Below are positions 7,072 through 16,726 of a stretch of 51,550 nucleotides of DNA, piece by piece. The stretch comes from an uncultured Phascolarctobacterium sp. GTDB taxonomy: Bacteria; Bacillota; Negativicutes; Acidaminococcales; Acidaminococcaceae. Position 1 is the first letter of the stretch; each line of letters opens with the position of its first letter. The stretch covers positions 1 through 51,550 of the forward strand of contig CASEIL010000014.1 in assembly GCA_949288065.1 (NCBI GenBank), written 5' to 3'. Below the pieces are notes generated by a model. The model was not told where the DNA came from. It ran no database searches and saw nothing but the letters and a program-made list of their open reading frames with translations. The translations under genes and the position numbers were made by a program.

Positions 7072-7920
7072 TTGATCACCTTAAAAAACGGTGACGGTAT
7101 AAAATGGCCGCAGGGCAAACGCATTGCCGTGCTGCTGACTTTTGATTTTGACGCCGAATACCTGCGTTATTCCGTAACGGGGCAAAAAACGCTGGGTTTT
7201 TCGGATATTTCGCGCGGGCAATACGGGCCGCACGAGGGTTTAAAGCGCTGCCTTGATATGCTGGCGCGCCAGAACATAAAAACAACCTTTTTTGTGCCGG
7301 GCATTGTGGCAGAACGCTACCCGGACGAAGTAAAACAAATTGCTGCCGCCGGGCACGAACTGGCTTACCACGGCTATGCGCACGACGCAACCATCGGCAT
7401 ACCCGAGGCTAAAGAAGAATCCAATATGGCTAAAGCCGAAGCTGTTTTAGAAGCTATCAGCGGCAAAAAGGTTATCGGGCACCGCGCCCCGCTGGACGCC
7501 TTGCAGCCTTACGGCGTTAAGCTGATGCAAAAGCGCGGTTATTTATACAGCAGCACCTTAAAGGACTGCGACTGGGCCTACATCCACGAAGGTGCCCACC
7601 CTGTGGTGGAGCTGCCGACGGAGCCGGGCTTTGACGATTTTTCGTTCTTTTATTTTAGCTATGCCGATGCGCACACCATAACGTGCAGCTACCCGGCGGA
7701 TTACGTTTACCAGATGTGGAAGGACGCTTTTGACGAGCTGGCAAACGAAGGCGACAAAATTATGTGCCTTAAGCTGCACCCGCAGCTGATTGGCAGAAGC
7801 AGCCGCATCCGTATGCTGGAGCGTTTAGTGCTTTATATGCGGCAAAACGGCGCGTGGATTGCCAGCTGCGAAGAAGTTGCCCGCTATGTGCTGGCGCAAA
7901 ACGGAAAGGGGGCGTGCTAA
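7072..7920 (+). CDS. NodB-fold polysaccharide deacetylase / PuuE allantoinase-like hydrolase 1
   Basis: A 282-residue cytosolic protein (no signal peptide) of the polysaccharide deacetylase superfamily. It has the motif LTFDFDAEY, with metal and base aspartates, and HELAYHGYAHD, which gives the HxxxH metal pair. Lack of export and the family look point to the branch containing PuuE allantoinase and cyclic imide hydrolases rather than cell wall deacetylases. The likely start is TTG 7072, nine bases after AGGAGG. It is immediately followed by a paralogue, then by an amino acid-type ABC transporter and a hydantoin-racemase-like gene, which supports a small cyclic amide as substrate. The exact substrate is not visible. 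Confidence 0.8.
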   Translation: MITLKNGDGIKWPQGKRIAVLLTFDFDAEYLRYSVTGQKTLGFSDISRGQYGPHEGLKRCLDMLARQNIKTTFFVPGIVAERYPDEVKQIAAAGHELAYHGYAHDATIGIPEAKEESNMAKAEAVLEAISGKKVIGHRAPLDALQPYGVKLMQKRGYLYSSTLKDCDWAYIHEGAHPVVELPTEPGFDDFSFFYFSYADAHTITCSYPADYVYQMWKDAFDELANEGDKIMCLKLHPQLIGRSSRIRMLERLVLYMRQNGAWIASCEEVARYVLAQNGKGAC

Positions 7921-8742
7921 ATGCTGTGGCCAAATAACAAACGCCTGGCGCTGATGCTGTCGTTCGACATTGACGCCGAAACGCTGTGGCTGACGCGCAA
8001 CCCCATCAACCAAAGCCACCCCGCCAATTTAAGCCGCGGGCGTTACGCCGTTAAGCAGGGCATTCCCCGCATTTTGCGGATGCTGGAAGAAGAAAACCTG
8101 CACGCCACCTTTTTTACCACCGCTTATACAGCGGAAATTCACCCCGAGGTGATTAAGTGCATTGCCGCCTGCGGGCACGAAATTGGCTACCACGGCTACC
8201 TGCACGAGGTTTATGACACCTATGAAAAAGAAAATGCGCTGATGGAAAAGGTGGAGGGCATTTTTACCGGCCTTATTGGCAAGCGCCCCATTGGGCAGCG
8301 CATGCCGGACGGTTATGTGTATGATTTTCATTTGCAGCTGTGGCTGGACAGGGGGTATATTTATTCTTCCAACTGGCGCGATAACGACGGGCCTTTTTTG
8401 CACAAAATTAACGGCAAAACCGTGCCGATTGTGGAGCTGCCGAAGGACGGCATTGTGGACGACACCAGCTACGATATGTACACCATACAGGCGCCGGAAC
8501 ACCACTACCTGCGCAGCGGGCGCGAAATGACCGGCATCTGGATGGAGGAGTTTGACGGCCTTGCGGACGAAGGGCGCATGATAAACTTTGTTATGCACCC
8601 GCAGTTTATCGGCCGCCCGGGCTATGTAAGGGCGCTGCGCGATTTTATCCGCTACGCTAAGGACAACGGCGCGTGGATTTGCACCGACGAGCAGGCATCG
8701 CGCTGGGTGCTGGCGCAAAACGGCTTTACGGAATATGCTTAA
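7921..8742 (+). CDS. NodB-fold polysaccharide deacetylase / PuuE allantoinase-like hydrolase 2
   Basis: A 273-residue paralogue of the preceding gene, starting at the ATG directly after its stop codon. It has LSFDIDAE and HEIGYHGYLHE, so the catalytic aspartate and HxxxH are kept, and the shared C-terminal pattern MHPQFIGRPGY and NGAWI. The two proteins are clearly related yet differ over most of their length, which suggests either two related substrates or a hetero-oligomer. It has no signal peptide. Same operon as the downstream transporter. Confidence 0.8.
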   Translation: MLWPNNKRLALMLSFDIDAETLWLTRNPINQSHPANLSRGRYAVKQGIPRILRMLEEENLHATFFTTAYTAEIHPEVIKCIAACGHEIGYHGYLHEVYDTYEKENALMEKVEGIFTGLIGKRPIGQRMPDGYVYDFHLQLWLDRGYIYSSNWRDNDGPFLHKINGKTVPIVELPKDGIVDDTSYDMYTIQAPEHHYLRSGREMTGIWMEEFDGLADEGRMINFVMHPQFIGRPGYVRALRDFIRYAKDNGAWICTDEQASRWVLAQNGFTEYA

Positions 8743-8784
8743 TCAGGCGTAAGCCTTTAATAAAAAGATGAGAGGGGTATAATT

Positions 8785-9621
8785 ATGTTCAGCAAAAAAC
8801 TTACCAAAAAATTATTAGCACTGGGTGCAGCGGCTGTGCTGTGTCTGGCAGCTGCAGGCTGCGGCGGCAGCGATAAGGCTGACGCGCCGAAAGAAGCGGC
8901 TGGCGGCAAGCTGACGATTGCCATTAACGCCACCTTCCCGCCGTTTGAAAGCGTTAAGGAAGGCACGCACGATTACACCGGCATCGACATCGACATTGCC
9001 AGGTACATCGGGCAAAAACTCGGCAAGGAAGTTACCTTCACCGATATGAAATTCGCTTCGCTGGTGCCGACCTTGCAGAGCGGCCGCGCCGATATGATTG
9101 TTTCCGCTATCAGCCCGACCGACGAGCGCAAAGAAGTGCTTGATTTTACCGAACCTTACTACTACCCGATGAAAGCCATTATCTGCCAGAAGGGCGCAGG
9201 CTATGACAGCTTTGACAAGCTGAAAGGCTTAAAAGCAGGCGCTTCCATGGGTACCACCTATGTGCAGGAGCTAAAGGACGCAGGCGGAATTGAGGTTGTA
9301 GAGCTTGACACCACGCCGCTGGTTGTACAGGACATTTTAAACGGGCGCCTTGCCGCAGGTTTGTTTGACGCCGCGCAGGCAGCCGTATTCATCAGCAATA
9401 ACGACAAGCTGGAAATGCACACGCTGAACCTGCCGATTGTGTATGCCGATACCTTTGCCATTGCGCTGCCTAAAGGCTCTGCCGATGTTGCCAAAGTAGA
9501 CGGCATTTTAAAAGAGATGCAGGCTAACGGCGAAATGCACAAAATTTTGGTTAAACACCTGGGCGAAACCGCCGTTAAACAATACGAAGAAGCTGTTGCC
9601 AAACTGCAGCCCGCAAAATAA
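8785..9621 (+). CDS. Polar amino acid-type ABC transporter, substrate-binding lipoprotein
   Basis: A 278-residue family 3 solute-binding protein. The N-terminus has two lysine pairs, a hydrophobic stretch and a lipobox LAAAGC with the lipidated Cys26, so it is anchored on the outer face of the cytoplasmic membrane. FPPFESV, GIDIDIARYIG and MIVSAISPTDERKEVLDFTEPYY are typical of binding proteins for polar amino acids and related small molecules. AGAGGGG precedes the ATG. It is cotranscribed with the hydrolases upstream and the permease and ATPase downstream. Confidence 0.9.
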   Translation: MFSKKLTKKLLALGAAAVLCLAAAGCGGSDKADAPKEAAGGKLTIAINATFPPFESVKEGTHDYTGIDIDIARYIGQKLGKEVTFTDMKFASLVPTLQSGRADMIVSAISPTDERKEVLDFTEPYYYPMKAIICQKGAGYDSFDKLKGLKAGASMGTTYVQELKDAGGIEVVELDTTPLVVQDILNGRLAAGLFDAAQAAVFISNNDKLEMHTLNLPIVYADTFAIALPKGSADVAKVDGILKEMQANGEMHKILVKHLGETAVKQYEEAVAKLQPAK

Positions 9622-9628
9622 AAAACGT

Positions 9629-9661
9629 CCCGGCAGCGGCATTGCCGTTTGCCGGGCTTTT
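9629..9661 (+). terminator. Hairpin between binding protein and permease genes (probable attenuator)
   Basis: Stem CCCGGCA (9629-9635) / TGCCGGG (9650-9656) with an inner GCGGC/GCCG pairing and a short CTTTT. Such a partial terminator or mRNA-stabilising hairpin often keeps the binding protein more abundant than the membrane parts. Confidence 0.7.
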
Positions 9662-9678
9662 GCTTAAAGGAGTAAGCC

Positions 9679-10335
9679 ATGCTTGATTTTTCTGTTTTAG
9701 ACCCGTACCTGCCGCTGCTGGCCTCGGCGGTGTGGATTACCATTAAATTTACGTTTTTCTCCACGCTCATCGGCTTTTTGGGCGGCTTTATTTTAGCGCT
9801 CATCACGCTTTCGCACAACAGGCTGTTTTCGTTCCTTGCCAAAGCGTATATTTCCGTGTTCCGCGGCACGCCGCTCCTCGTTCAGCTGATGCTGATTTAT
9901 TTTGCCACGCCGCAGCTGACTGGCTACACCATCAGCGCGCTGGAAGCAGGCGTATTATCCTTCGGTTTAAACTCCGCCGCCTATATTTCGGAAGCACTTC
10001 GCGGCGGCATCCTCTCGGTAGACCGCGGGCAGTGGGAAGCATCCATGTCGCTGGGCGTACCGACGCACCGCTTTATTTTAGACATCATTCTGCCGCAGGC
10101 GATTAAAAACGCGCTGCCTTCGCTGGTTAACGAAAGCATTATGCTCTTAAAGGATTCCAGCCTTGTTTCCGTTATCGGCGTGGCCGACACTCTGCGCTGG
10201 GCGGATTTAATTCAGGCTAAAACCTTCCGCGCGTTTGAGGCGTTCATCGTTGCCGCGGCAGTATATTATGTGCTGGTAATGCTGCTCAATCTGTTGGGCG
10301 CTTACCTTGAAAGGAAGGTGCGCGTAAGTGATTAA
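9679..10335 (+). CDS. Polar amino acid-type ABC transporter permease (HisM/GlnP family)
   Basis: A 218-residue integral membrane protein with about five hydrophobic helices. It has FRGTPLLVQL near residue 60 and the EAA loop region (EASMSLGVPTHRFILDIILPQ), which docks on the ATPase; both are hallmarks of the HAAT/PAAT permease family. AAGGAG precedes the ATG. The 3' end overlaps the ATPase start by eight bases. Only one permease is present, so it probably forms a homodimer. Confidence 0.92.
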   Translation: MLDFSVLDPYLPLLASAVWITIKFTFFSTLIGFLGGFILALITLSHNRLFSFLAKAYISVFRGTPLLVQLMLIYFATPQLTGYTISALEAGVLSFGLNSAAYISEALRGGILSVDRGQWEASMSLGVPTHRFILDIILPQAIKNALPSLVNESIMLLKDSSLVSVIGVADTLRWADLIQAKTFRAFEAFIVAAAVYYVLVMLLNLLGAYLERKVRVSD

Positions 10336-11053
10336 GGTAGAACATCTTGCCAAAAGCTTCGGCAATTTGCAGGTTTTAAAAGATATTTCGCTCACCATCA
10401 ACAAGGGCGAGGTTGTAACCATCATCGGCCCTTCTGGCAGCGGCAAAAGCACGCTGCTGCGCTGCTTAAACCTGCTGGAGCACCCAGACAGCGGCAGCAT
10501 TTATTTTAACGGCACCGATATTTTAAAAGGCAATGTAAAAATTGAAAACATCCGCAAAAATGCGTGCATGGTGTTTCAGCATTTTAATTTGTTTGCCAAT
10601 ATGACGGCGCTGCAAAACGTGGCCTACGCACCGCGCGTGGTTAACGGTTTAAGCCGCGCCGATGCCGAAGAAAAGGCCCTGAAACTGTTAAAAATGGTAG
10701 GGCTGGGCGACAAAGCCGGGCAATACCCCAGCCGCCTTTCGGGCGGACAAAAACAGCGCGTTGCCATTGCCCGCGCCATGGCGATGGAGCCAGAGGTTTT
10801 GCTGTTGGACGAGCCGACGTCGGCGCTGGACCCGGAAATGGTAAAAGAAGTTTTGGACGTTATTAAAGGCCTTGCCAACATCGGCATTACCATGGTTTTA
10901 GTTACGCACGAAATGGGCTTTGCCCGTGACGTTTCGGACGTTATCCACTTTATGGACGAGGGCTACTTAATTGAAAGCAATACGCCGCAGGAGTTTTTTG
11001 CGCATCCGCAGACCGAGCGTGCGCGTAAATTCCTTTCTACCATTTTAGCGTGA
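10328..11053 (+). CDS. Polar amino acid-type ABC transporter ATP-binding protein (GlnQ/HisP family)
   Basis: A 241-residue ATPase with Walker A GPSGSGKST, Q-loop in VFQHFNLF, signature LSGGQKQR, Walker B LLLDEPTSALD and the switch histidine in VTHEMGF. It starts at GTG 10328 inside the end of the permease gene, with an AAGGAAGGTG ribosome binding site. Together with the preceding two genes it makes a complete importer. Confidence 0.93.
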   Translation: MIKVEHLAKSFGNLQVLKDISLTINKGEVVTIIGPSGSGKSTLLRCLNLLEHPDSGSIYFNGTDILKGNVKIENIRKNACMVFQHFNLFANMTALQNVAYAPRVVNGLSRADAEEKALKLLKMVGLGDKAGQYPSRLSGGQKQRVAIARAMAMEPEVLLLDEPTSALDPEMVKEVLDVIKGLANIGITMVLVTHEMGFARDVSDVIHFMDEGYLIESNTPQEFFAHPQTERARKFLSTILA

Positions 11054-11061
11054 GGCACATT

Positions 11062-11787
11062 ATGAAAATAATGATTATCAACCCTGATTACGGCGTCAGC
11101 CCGGAGGCGATGGCGCTGCGGTGCAGCATTTTAAAAGAGTACGCTGCACCCGATACCGAGCTTAACATGGTGTGCCCCCAGCACAGCAGGGTAGAGATAA
11201 ACTCCGCCCTTGATGTGGTGCTGGCTGCACCTGAGCTTGTAAGCCTTGCCGCACAGGCGCAGAACGACGGTTACGACGCTGTTGTTTTGTACTGCTTTAG
11301 CGACCCTGCCATGGAAGCCTGCCGTGAGGCACTGCGCATACCCGTTATCGGCGGGGCGCAGACAGCATGCCTTGCTGCGCTTAATGTGTGCCGCAGCTTT
11401 GGCGTAATGCTGGCAGGCAGTGCACGCCTGCCGGAGAAAAAACGCTTTTTGCGCACGCTGGGCGTTGACCCTTCCTGCATCGGCGAAATTGCTGCTGCTG
11501 ATTTAAACGGCATCGACCCGTGGGCCAACAGGGAAGAAACCTTACAGCGCCTTACCGCCTGCGGGCAAAAAATGGCAGATGGCGGCGCAGAGGCTATTGT
11601 TTTAGGCTGCCTGTCGTTTTTAGGCTTAGCAGAGCCGCTCAGCAAAACGCTGGGCATACCTGTTATTGACCCGGCCGTTGCCGCCGTAACCACTGCCGAA
11701 AGCATTGTGCGCCAGCGGCTTAATACAAGCAAAGTAAGCTATCCGCTGCTGTGCAGCCTGGCAGAAGAAAAACTTACCCAAATTTAA
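11062..11787 (+). CDS. Asp/Glu/hydantoin racemase family protein
   Basis: A 241-residue protein of the hydantoin/allantoin racemase branch. Two cysteines sit in the expected places: VVLYCFSDPAMEACREAL and IVLGCLSFLGLA. These act as a two-base pair in cofactor-free racemases. I use ATG 11062, six bases after GAGG, rather than GTG 11050, which overlaps the ATPase stop. It is the last gene of the operon with two PuuE-like hydrolases and an importer. The set fits uptake, racemisation and ring opening of a hydantoin, ureide or cyclic imide; this is an inference from context. Amino acid racemase activity or a maleate-isomerase-like role are alternatives. Confidence 0.8.
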   Translation: MKIMIINPDYGVSPEAMALRCSILKEYAAPDTELNMVCPQHSRVEINSALDVVLAAPELVSLAAQAQNDGYDAVVLYCFSDPAMEACREALRIPVIGGAQTACLAALNVCRSFGVMLAGSARLPEKKRFLRTLGVDPSCIGEIAAADLNGIDPWANREETLQRLTACGQKMADGGAEAIVLGCLSFLGLAEPLSKTLGIPVIDPAVAAVTTAESIVRQRLNTSKVSYPLLCSLAEEKLTQI

Positions 11788-11803
11788 AAGCCATATACAC
11801 AGC

Positions 11804-11835
11804 AAAAACCCCGAGCTTAAAAGCCCGGGGTTTTG
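11804..11835. terminator. Bidirectional terminator between racemase-like gene and groEL
   Basis: Stem CCCCGAGCTT / AAGCCCGGGG with a two-base loop, A run on the left and T run on the right, serving both convergent operons. Confidence 0.88.
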
Positions 11836-11919
11836 TTATAAGGGGAAGTTTTATGAAATTGAAAGGATGTTAGTTAAGTGGTTACTGGTACTATCAGTGT
11901 TTGGCATTAGTAAGGTTTA

Positions 11920-13548
<1,629 letters not shown>

Positions 13549-13574
13549 TTATGCACTCCTTTAAATATTATCAA

Positions 13575-13859
13575 TTACAGTACGGCAAGTACGTCGCGTT
13601 CGCTTAAAATCAAATATTCTTTGCCGTCCAGTTTAAACTCGGTTCCGGAATATTTTGCAAAAACAACTTCTTCGCCAACTTTAACTTCCGGTGCAACGCG
13701 GGTGCCGTTATCAAGCACGCGGCCTGCGCCGACAGCGATTACTTTGCCGGTTTGCGGGCGTTCCTTGGATGCGGTATCCGGAAGATAAATGCCGCTGGCG
13801 GTTTTTTCTTCTTTAGTGGTAATTTCTACAACAATGTGGTCTGCTAATGGTTTTAACAT
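13575..13859 (-). CDS. groS: Co-chaperonin GroES (10 kDa)
   Basis: A 94-residue heptameric lid of the GroEL chamber. [12 protein letters not shown], the mobile loop region with [13 protein letters not shown], and [22 protein letters not shown] are all typical. It is the first gene of the groSL operon, under a CIRCE operator. Confidence 0.97.
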   Translation of the reverse strand: MLKPLADHIVVEITTKEEKTASGIYLPDTASKERPQTGKVIAVGAGRVLDNGTRVAPEVKVGEEVVFAKYSGTEFKLDGKEYLILSERDVLAVL

Positions 13860-13915
13860 TTTTGCGTTCCCCTTTCGGTATAGTTATCAATAGTTTGATT
13901 ATTTGCTCTCTCTTG

Positions 13916-13942
13916 TTAGCACTCACTATGTTTGAGTGCTAA
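13916..13942. promoter_or_regulatory. CIRCE operator (HrcA binding site) of groSL
   Basis: TTAGCACTC, nine bases, GAGTGCTAA: a perfect match to the CIRCE consensus, placed just downstream of the -10 box. HrcA represses groSL from it until heat or protein damage. No hrcA gene lies in the window. Confidence 0.97.
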
Positions 13943-13953
13943 CTACAATTATT

Positions 13954-13981
13954 ATTATATTCATCTTTTGCAAAAAAGCAA
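13954..13981 (-). promoter_or_regulatory. groSL promoter
   Basis: Minus strand TTGCTT (13976-13981), 16-base spacer, TATAAT (13954-13959), with CIRCE directly downstream. Confidence 0.85.
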
Positions 13982-14026
13982 GTACTTTTTTTGACAAATG
14001 CGTGAAAAATGCTTGTAAACATAAAA

Positions 14027-14065
14027 ACCTTCCGTTTAAAACAGGTTTTGTTATAAACGGAAGGT
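14027..14065 (-). terminator. Terminator after the alanyl-tRNA editing gene
   Basis: An 11-base stem ACCTTCCGTTT / AAACGGAAGGT with 17-base loop; on the minus strand it is followed by Ts. Confidence 0.8.
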
Positions 14066-14092
14066 AAAATTTAGTTGTTTTAAGCGGCCAAA

Positions 14093-15277
14093 TTACATAA
14101 AAAGCGTATGCGCTTTTTGCTGCCAATCGTTAACATCTGCGCCGCTGCCCTGGGCAAAATCCGGCTTGCCGCCGCCGCGCCCGTTAAACAGCTCGTTGGC
14201 TTTTTTACAATATTCGCGGCAGTCGGCGTTCACGCCCTCGCTGTGGCCAAACATATAGCTTACCCTGCCGCCAGCTTCGTAAATTACGCCTACCAGCAGG
14301 TTATCCATCGCCGTAACTTTTTGCAGCAGCAGCTTGGCATCGGCGGCAGTAGCGTCCTGCGGGGTGATAATTACCAGGCGGCTGCCGTCCGGCAACACGC
14401 GCGCCGTGCTTAAAAACTGCGGCAGCTGCGCATCGTACAGCGCCATCGTTTTTTCCTTAATGCGCGCGTTAAGGGCGGTAATTTCATCCTTCAGGCGTGC
14501 CACAGCGTCCGGCGTCTGCTCCGGCTTAACCGAAAGCATTTGCACCGTTTTGCGCAGGGCTGCGTTTTTGCGCCGTGCATCCAAAAGTGCCCAACGCCCG
14601 CACAAAAAGCTGATGCGCTGCCCCTGCTTATGCTTTTCGGCGCTTACAATGTGGATGCTGCCCACCGCGCCCGTGCGGCTTGGATGCGTGCCGCAGCAGG
14701 TGCAAATATCGCCGTCCTGCACGCTAACTAAACGCAGCGTGCCCGTCAGCTTGGTGTTCTTTTTGCGCATCGTGTACTTATCTAAATCCGTATGCGGCAC
14801 ATAGCTTACGCTGATAGGCTTATCGAGCCAGATTTCACGGTTGGCAAAATCTTCCACCTGCGCCAGCTCGTCTGCCGTCAGTTCCTTGTCAAGGTCGATG
14901 GTAACAAGCCCCTCGCTCATGTGAAAGCCAATATTGTTTGCGCCAAACAGCTTCCACGCCGCGTAGGATAAAATGTGCTCGCCGCAATGCTGCTGCATGT
15001 GGTCAAGGCGCACCACGCCGTCCACCTCGGCTTTAACCGTGCTGCCAACTGCCAGCGGCTTATCGCAGTAATGCACAATGCGCCCTGCTTCTTCCGCCAC
15101 ATGCGTAACAACAGCGCCGCCCAGTTTGCCGCGGTCGCTAAGCTGCCCGCCGCCCTCAGGGAAGAACACTGTACGGTCAAGCTCCACAGCGTAACCGTTT
15201 TTAGCCGCCGCACACGCCGTAACAACAGCGTCGCAGGTCCATAAATAAGCGTCGTTTTCAAATAATTTTTCTGTCAT
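14093..15277 (-). CDS. AlaX-type alanyl-tRNA editing protein with DHHA1 domain
   Basis: Hydrolyses mischarged Ser- or Gly-tRNA(Ala) in trans. The 394 residues comprise the AlaRS-like editing fold (FFPEGGGQLSDRG near residue 38, the zinc motif HCGEH within HMQQHCGEHIL, and CTCCGTHPSRTGAVG), then a coiled region (residues about 235-275) and a C-terminal DHHA1 domain with NGRGGGKPDFAQGSG, as at the end of AlaRS itself. This is the long AlaX form, lacking the aminoacylation domain. It is divergent from the HAD phosphatase gene and ends in its own terminator. Confidence 0.9.
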   Translation of the reverse strand: MTEKLFENDAYLWTCDAVVTACAAAKNGYAVELDRTVFFPEGGGQLSDRGKLGGAVVTHVAEEAGRIVHYCDKPLAVGSTVKAEVDGVVRLDHMQQHCGEHILSYAAWKLFGANNIGFHMSEGLVTIDLDKELTADELAQVEDFANREIWLDKPISVSYVPHTDLDKYTMRKKNTKLTGTLRLVSVQDGDICTCCGTHPSRTGAVGSIHIVSAEKHKQGQRISFLCGRWALLDARRKNAALRKTVQMLSVKPEQTPDAVARLKDEITALNARIKEKTMALYDAQLPQFLSTARVLPDGSRLVIITPQDATAADAKLLLQKVTAMDNLLVGVIYEAGGRVSYMFGHSEGVNADCREYCKKANELFNGRGGGKPDFAQGSGADVNDWQQKAHTLFM

Positions 15278-15354
15278 AATAAACCCCTCACTTGTAAAAC
15301 AATCTACGCTTATATTATAATAACTCTTGTAAAAATATTAAAGGAGAAATTTTA

Positions 15355-16011
15355 ATGTACAAATATATTTTGTTCGACCTCGACGGCACGCTCACCGATT
15401 CTGCCGATGGCATTACCAAATGCGTGCAGTATGCGCTTAAAGCGCGAGGCATTGACGAGCCCGATTTAAACAACTTGCGCCCCTTTATTGGCCCGCCGCT
15501 TGTTGAAAGCTTTATGAACTTTTACGGCATGACGGAAGAAGAAGCCAACTTTTGCACCGAGAAATACCGCGAACGCTTTGCAGGCACCGGCATTTATGAA
15601 AACAAAATTTACCCCGGCGTGCCGGAACTTTTGGAGCAGCTTAAAAACGCAGGCTATACGCTTGCCGTTGCCACCAGCAAGCCTGTTGTTTTTGCGCGCC
15701 GCGTGGCGGATTATTTTGACATTGCGCAGTATTTTGATTACATTACCGGCCCTGATTTTGACGGCTCTCTGCCGACGAAGGCGGACGTTATAGACGATGC
15801 GCTGGCGCATTTTAACCTTACCGGCGCAGGCAAGGCGCAGTCCATAATGGTAGGCGACCGCCGCCACGACATCCTTGGCGCTAAAGCCTGCGGCCTTAAA
15901 GCCATTGGCGTAACCTACGGCTACGCCGCCCCAGGCGAACTTGAGCAGGCCGGCGCAGACTACATTGTAAACACCCCGCAGCAAATAGCGAAGGTTGTGG
16001 AAGGGGAATAA
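15355..16011 (+). CDS. HAD-family hydrolase, phosphoglycolate phosphatase-like
   Basis: A 218-residue HAD phosphatase. Motif I is FDLDGTLTDS, motif II ATSKP, motif III the lysine after LPTKAD, and motif IV GDRRHDILGAKACGLK. The cap helices and YPGVPELLEQLK put it in the Gph/PhoA-like subgroup that acts on phosphoglycolate, 5'-nucleotides or other small phosphates. AAAGGAG precedes the ATG. Substrate is not determinable from sequence. The orphan antitoxin-like RNA begins just after its stop codon. Confidence 0.88.
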   Translation: MYKYILFDLDGTLTDSADGITKCVQYALKARGIDEPDLNNLRPFIGPPLVESFMNFYGMTEEEANFCTEKYRERFAGTGIYENKIYPGVPELLEQLKNAGYTLAVATSKPVVFARRVADYFDIAQYFDYITGPDFDGSLPTKADVIDDALAHFNLTGAGKAQSIMVGDRRHDILGAKACGLKAIGVTYGYAAPGELEQAGADYIVNTPQQIAKVVEGE

Positions 16012-16013
16012 GC

Positions 16014-16042
16014 TTGCAATTTAAGCCTTAAAATTGTATAAT
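16014..16042 (+). promoter_or_regulatory. Promoter of the orphan antitoxin-like RNA
   Basis: TTGCAA (16014-16019), 17-base spacer, TATAAT (16037-16042), starting three bases after the HAD gene stop. Confidence 0.8.
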
Positions 16043-16048
16043 AAAAGC

Positions 16049-16145
16049 ACGGAAGTACCTATGCGTAGCGGTGTCGGTCTTCCCCTGTAAACAAATTTTG
16101 AGTTCGAAGAGAAAGCCGTTTAACCGTTGTTAAGCGGTTTTTTTA
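16049..16145 (+). ncRNA. Orphan antitoxin-like small RNA (locus 2)
   Basis: A predicted RNA of about 95 nt with strong promoter and terminator and no reading frame. The 5' part folds into a hairpin: GGAAG (16051-16055) pairs with CTTCC (16079-16083), inside which ACC pairs with GGT and CTA-TGCG-TAG forms the tip. The 3' half aligns by eye with the antitoxin RNA of the 47.6 kb module: both have GTCGG, a TCCC box, an ATTTT run, AGTTC, AAGCCG, and then an ACCG/CGGT terminator. No small toxin gene lies on the opposite strand; the next element is the terminator of korC. Confidence 0.72.
16122..16145 (+). terminator. Terminator of the orphan RNA
   Basis: AACCG (16122-16126) / CGGTT (16135-16139) followed by a T run. 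Confidence 0.8.
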
Positions 16146-16153
16146 TAACCAAA

Positions 16154-16184
16154 AAGCCTGCCCCATAAATGGGACAGGCTTTTG
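16154..16184. terminator. Terminator of the korDABC operon
   Basis: Stem AAGCCTG..CCC / GGG.CAGGCTT with four-base loop; A and T runs on both sides make it usable in both directions. Confidence 0.85.
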
Positions 16185-16194
16185 TTATTTAAGT

Positions 16195-16725
16195 TTAGTC
16201 TTTAATAAGGTTCATGCCGATTTCAAGTGCTTTGCGGTTTTTGTCCTCGGTGCCTTTCGGTACGCGGTTTAAAACTGCTTTTTCAAGGCTTTCAGCACTT
16301 ACAACGCCGGTTAATTTAACCAGCGCGCCCAAAGCGATGATGTTGGCAAACAGCACCTTGCCCAGCTCCTCGCGTGCGCTGTGGGTAATGGGCAGTTCGT
16401 AAACTTTGCCGCCAAAATCGGGCACTTTGCTTACAAACAGGCTGTCGGTAATCATTACGCTGTCTTTATCAAGGTCGTGCGAATATTTGTCACAGGCATC
16501 CTGGCTCATAGCAAGGAGCACGCCCGGTTTGGTAACCTTCGGGAAGTGGATTGCTTCCTCGGAGATAATAACCTCGGATTTGGATGCGCCGCCGCGGGCT
16601 TCCGGCCCGTAGGACTGCGACTGAATTGCCAGCTTGCCGTCAAGAAGTGCTGCTTCGGCTAAGATAATACCGGCAAGAATCAGGCCCTGGCCGCCGGTGC
16701 CGGATAAACGGAATTCTTGTTTCAT
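16195..16725 (-). CDS. korC: 2-oxoacid:ferredoxin oxidoreductase gamma subunit
   Basis: The gamma subunit of the four-subunit 2-oxoacid:ferredoxin oxidoreductase, about 176 residues. FRLSGTGGQGLILAG and SYGPEARGGASKSEVIIS are the family signatures. The start is ATG 16725 with GGAGG overlapping the stop of korB; the upstream-extended frame is not needed. Last gene of the korDABC operon. It probably acts on 2-oxoglutarate, making or using succinyl-CoA, but other 2-oxoacids are possible. Confidence 0.9.
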   Translation of the reverse strand: MKQEFRLSGTGGQGLILAGIILAEAALLDGKLAIQSQSYGPEARGGASKSEVIISEEAIHFPKVTKPGVLLAMSQDACDKYSHDLDKDSVMITDSLFVSKVPDFGGKVYELPITHSAREELGKVLFANIIALGALVKLTGVVSAESLEKAVLNRVPKGTEDKNRKALEIGMNLIKD

Positions 16726-16726
16726 A

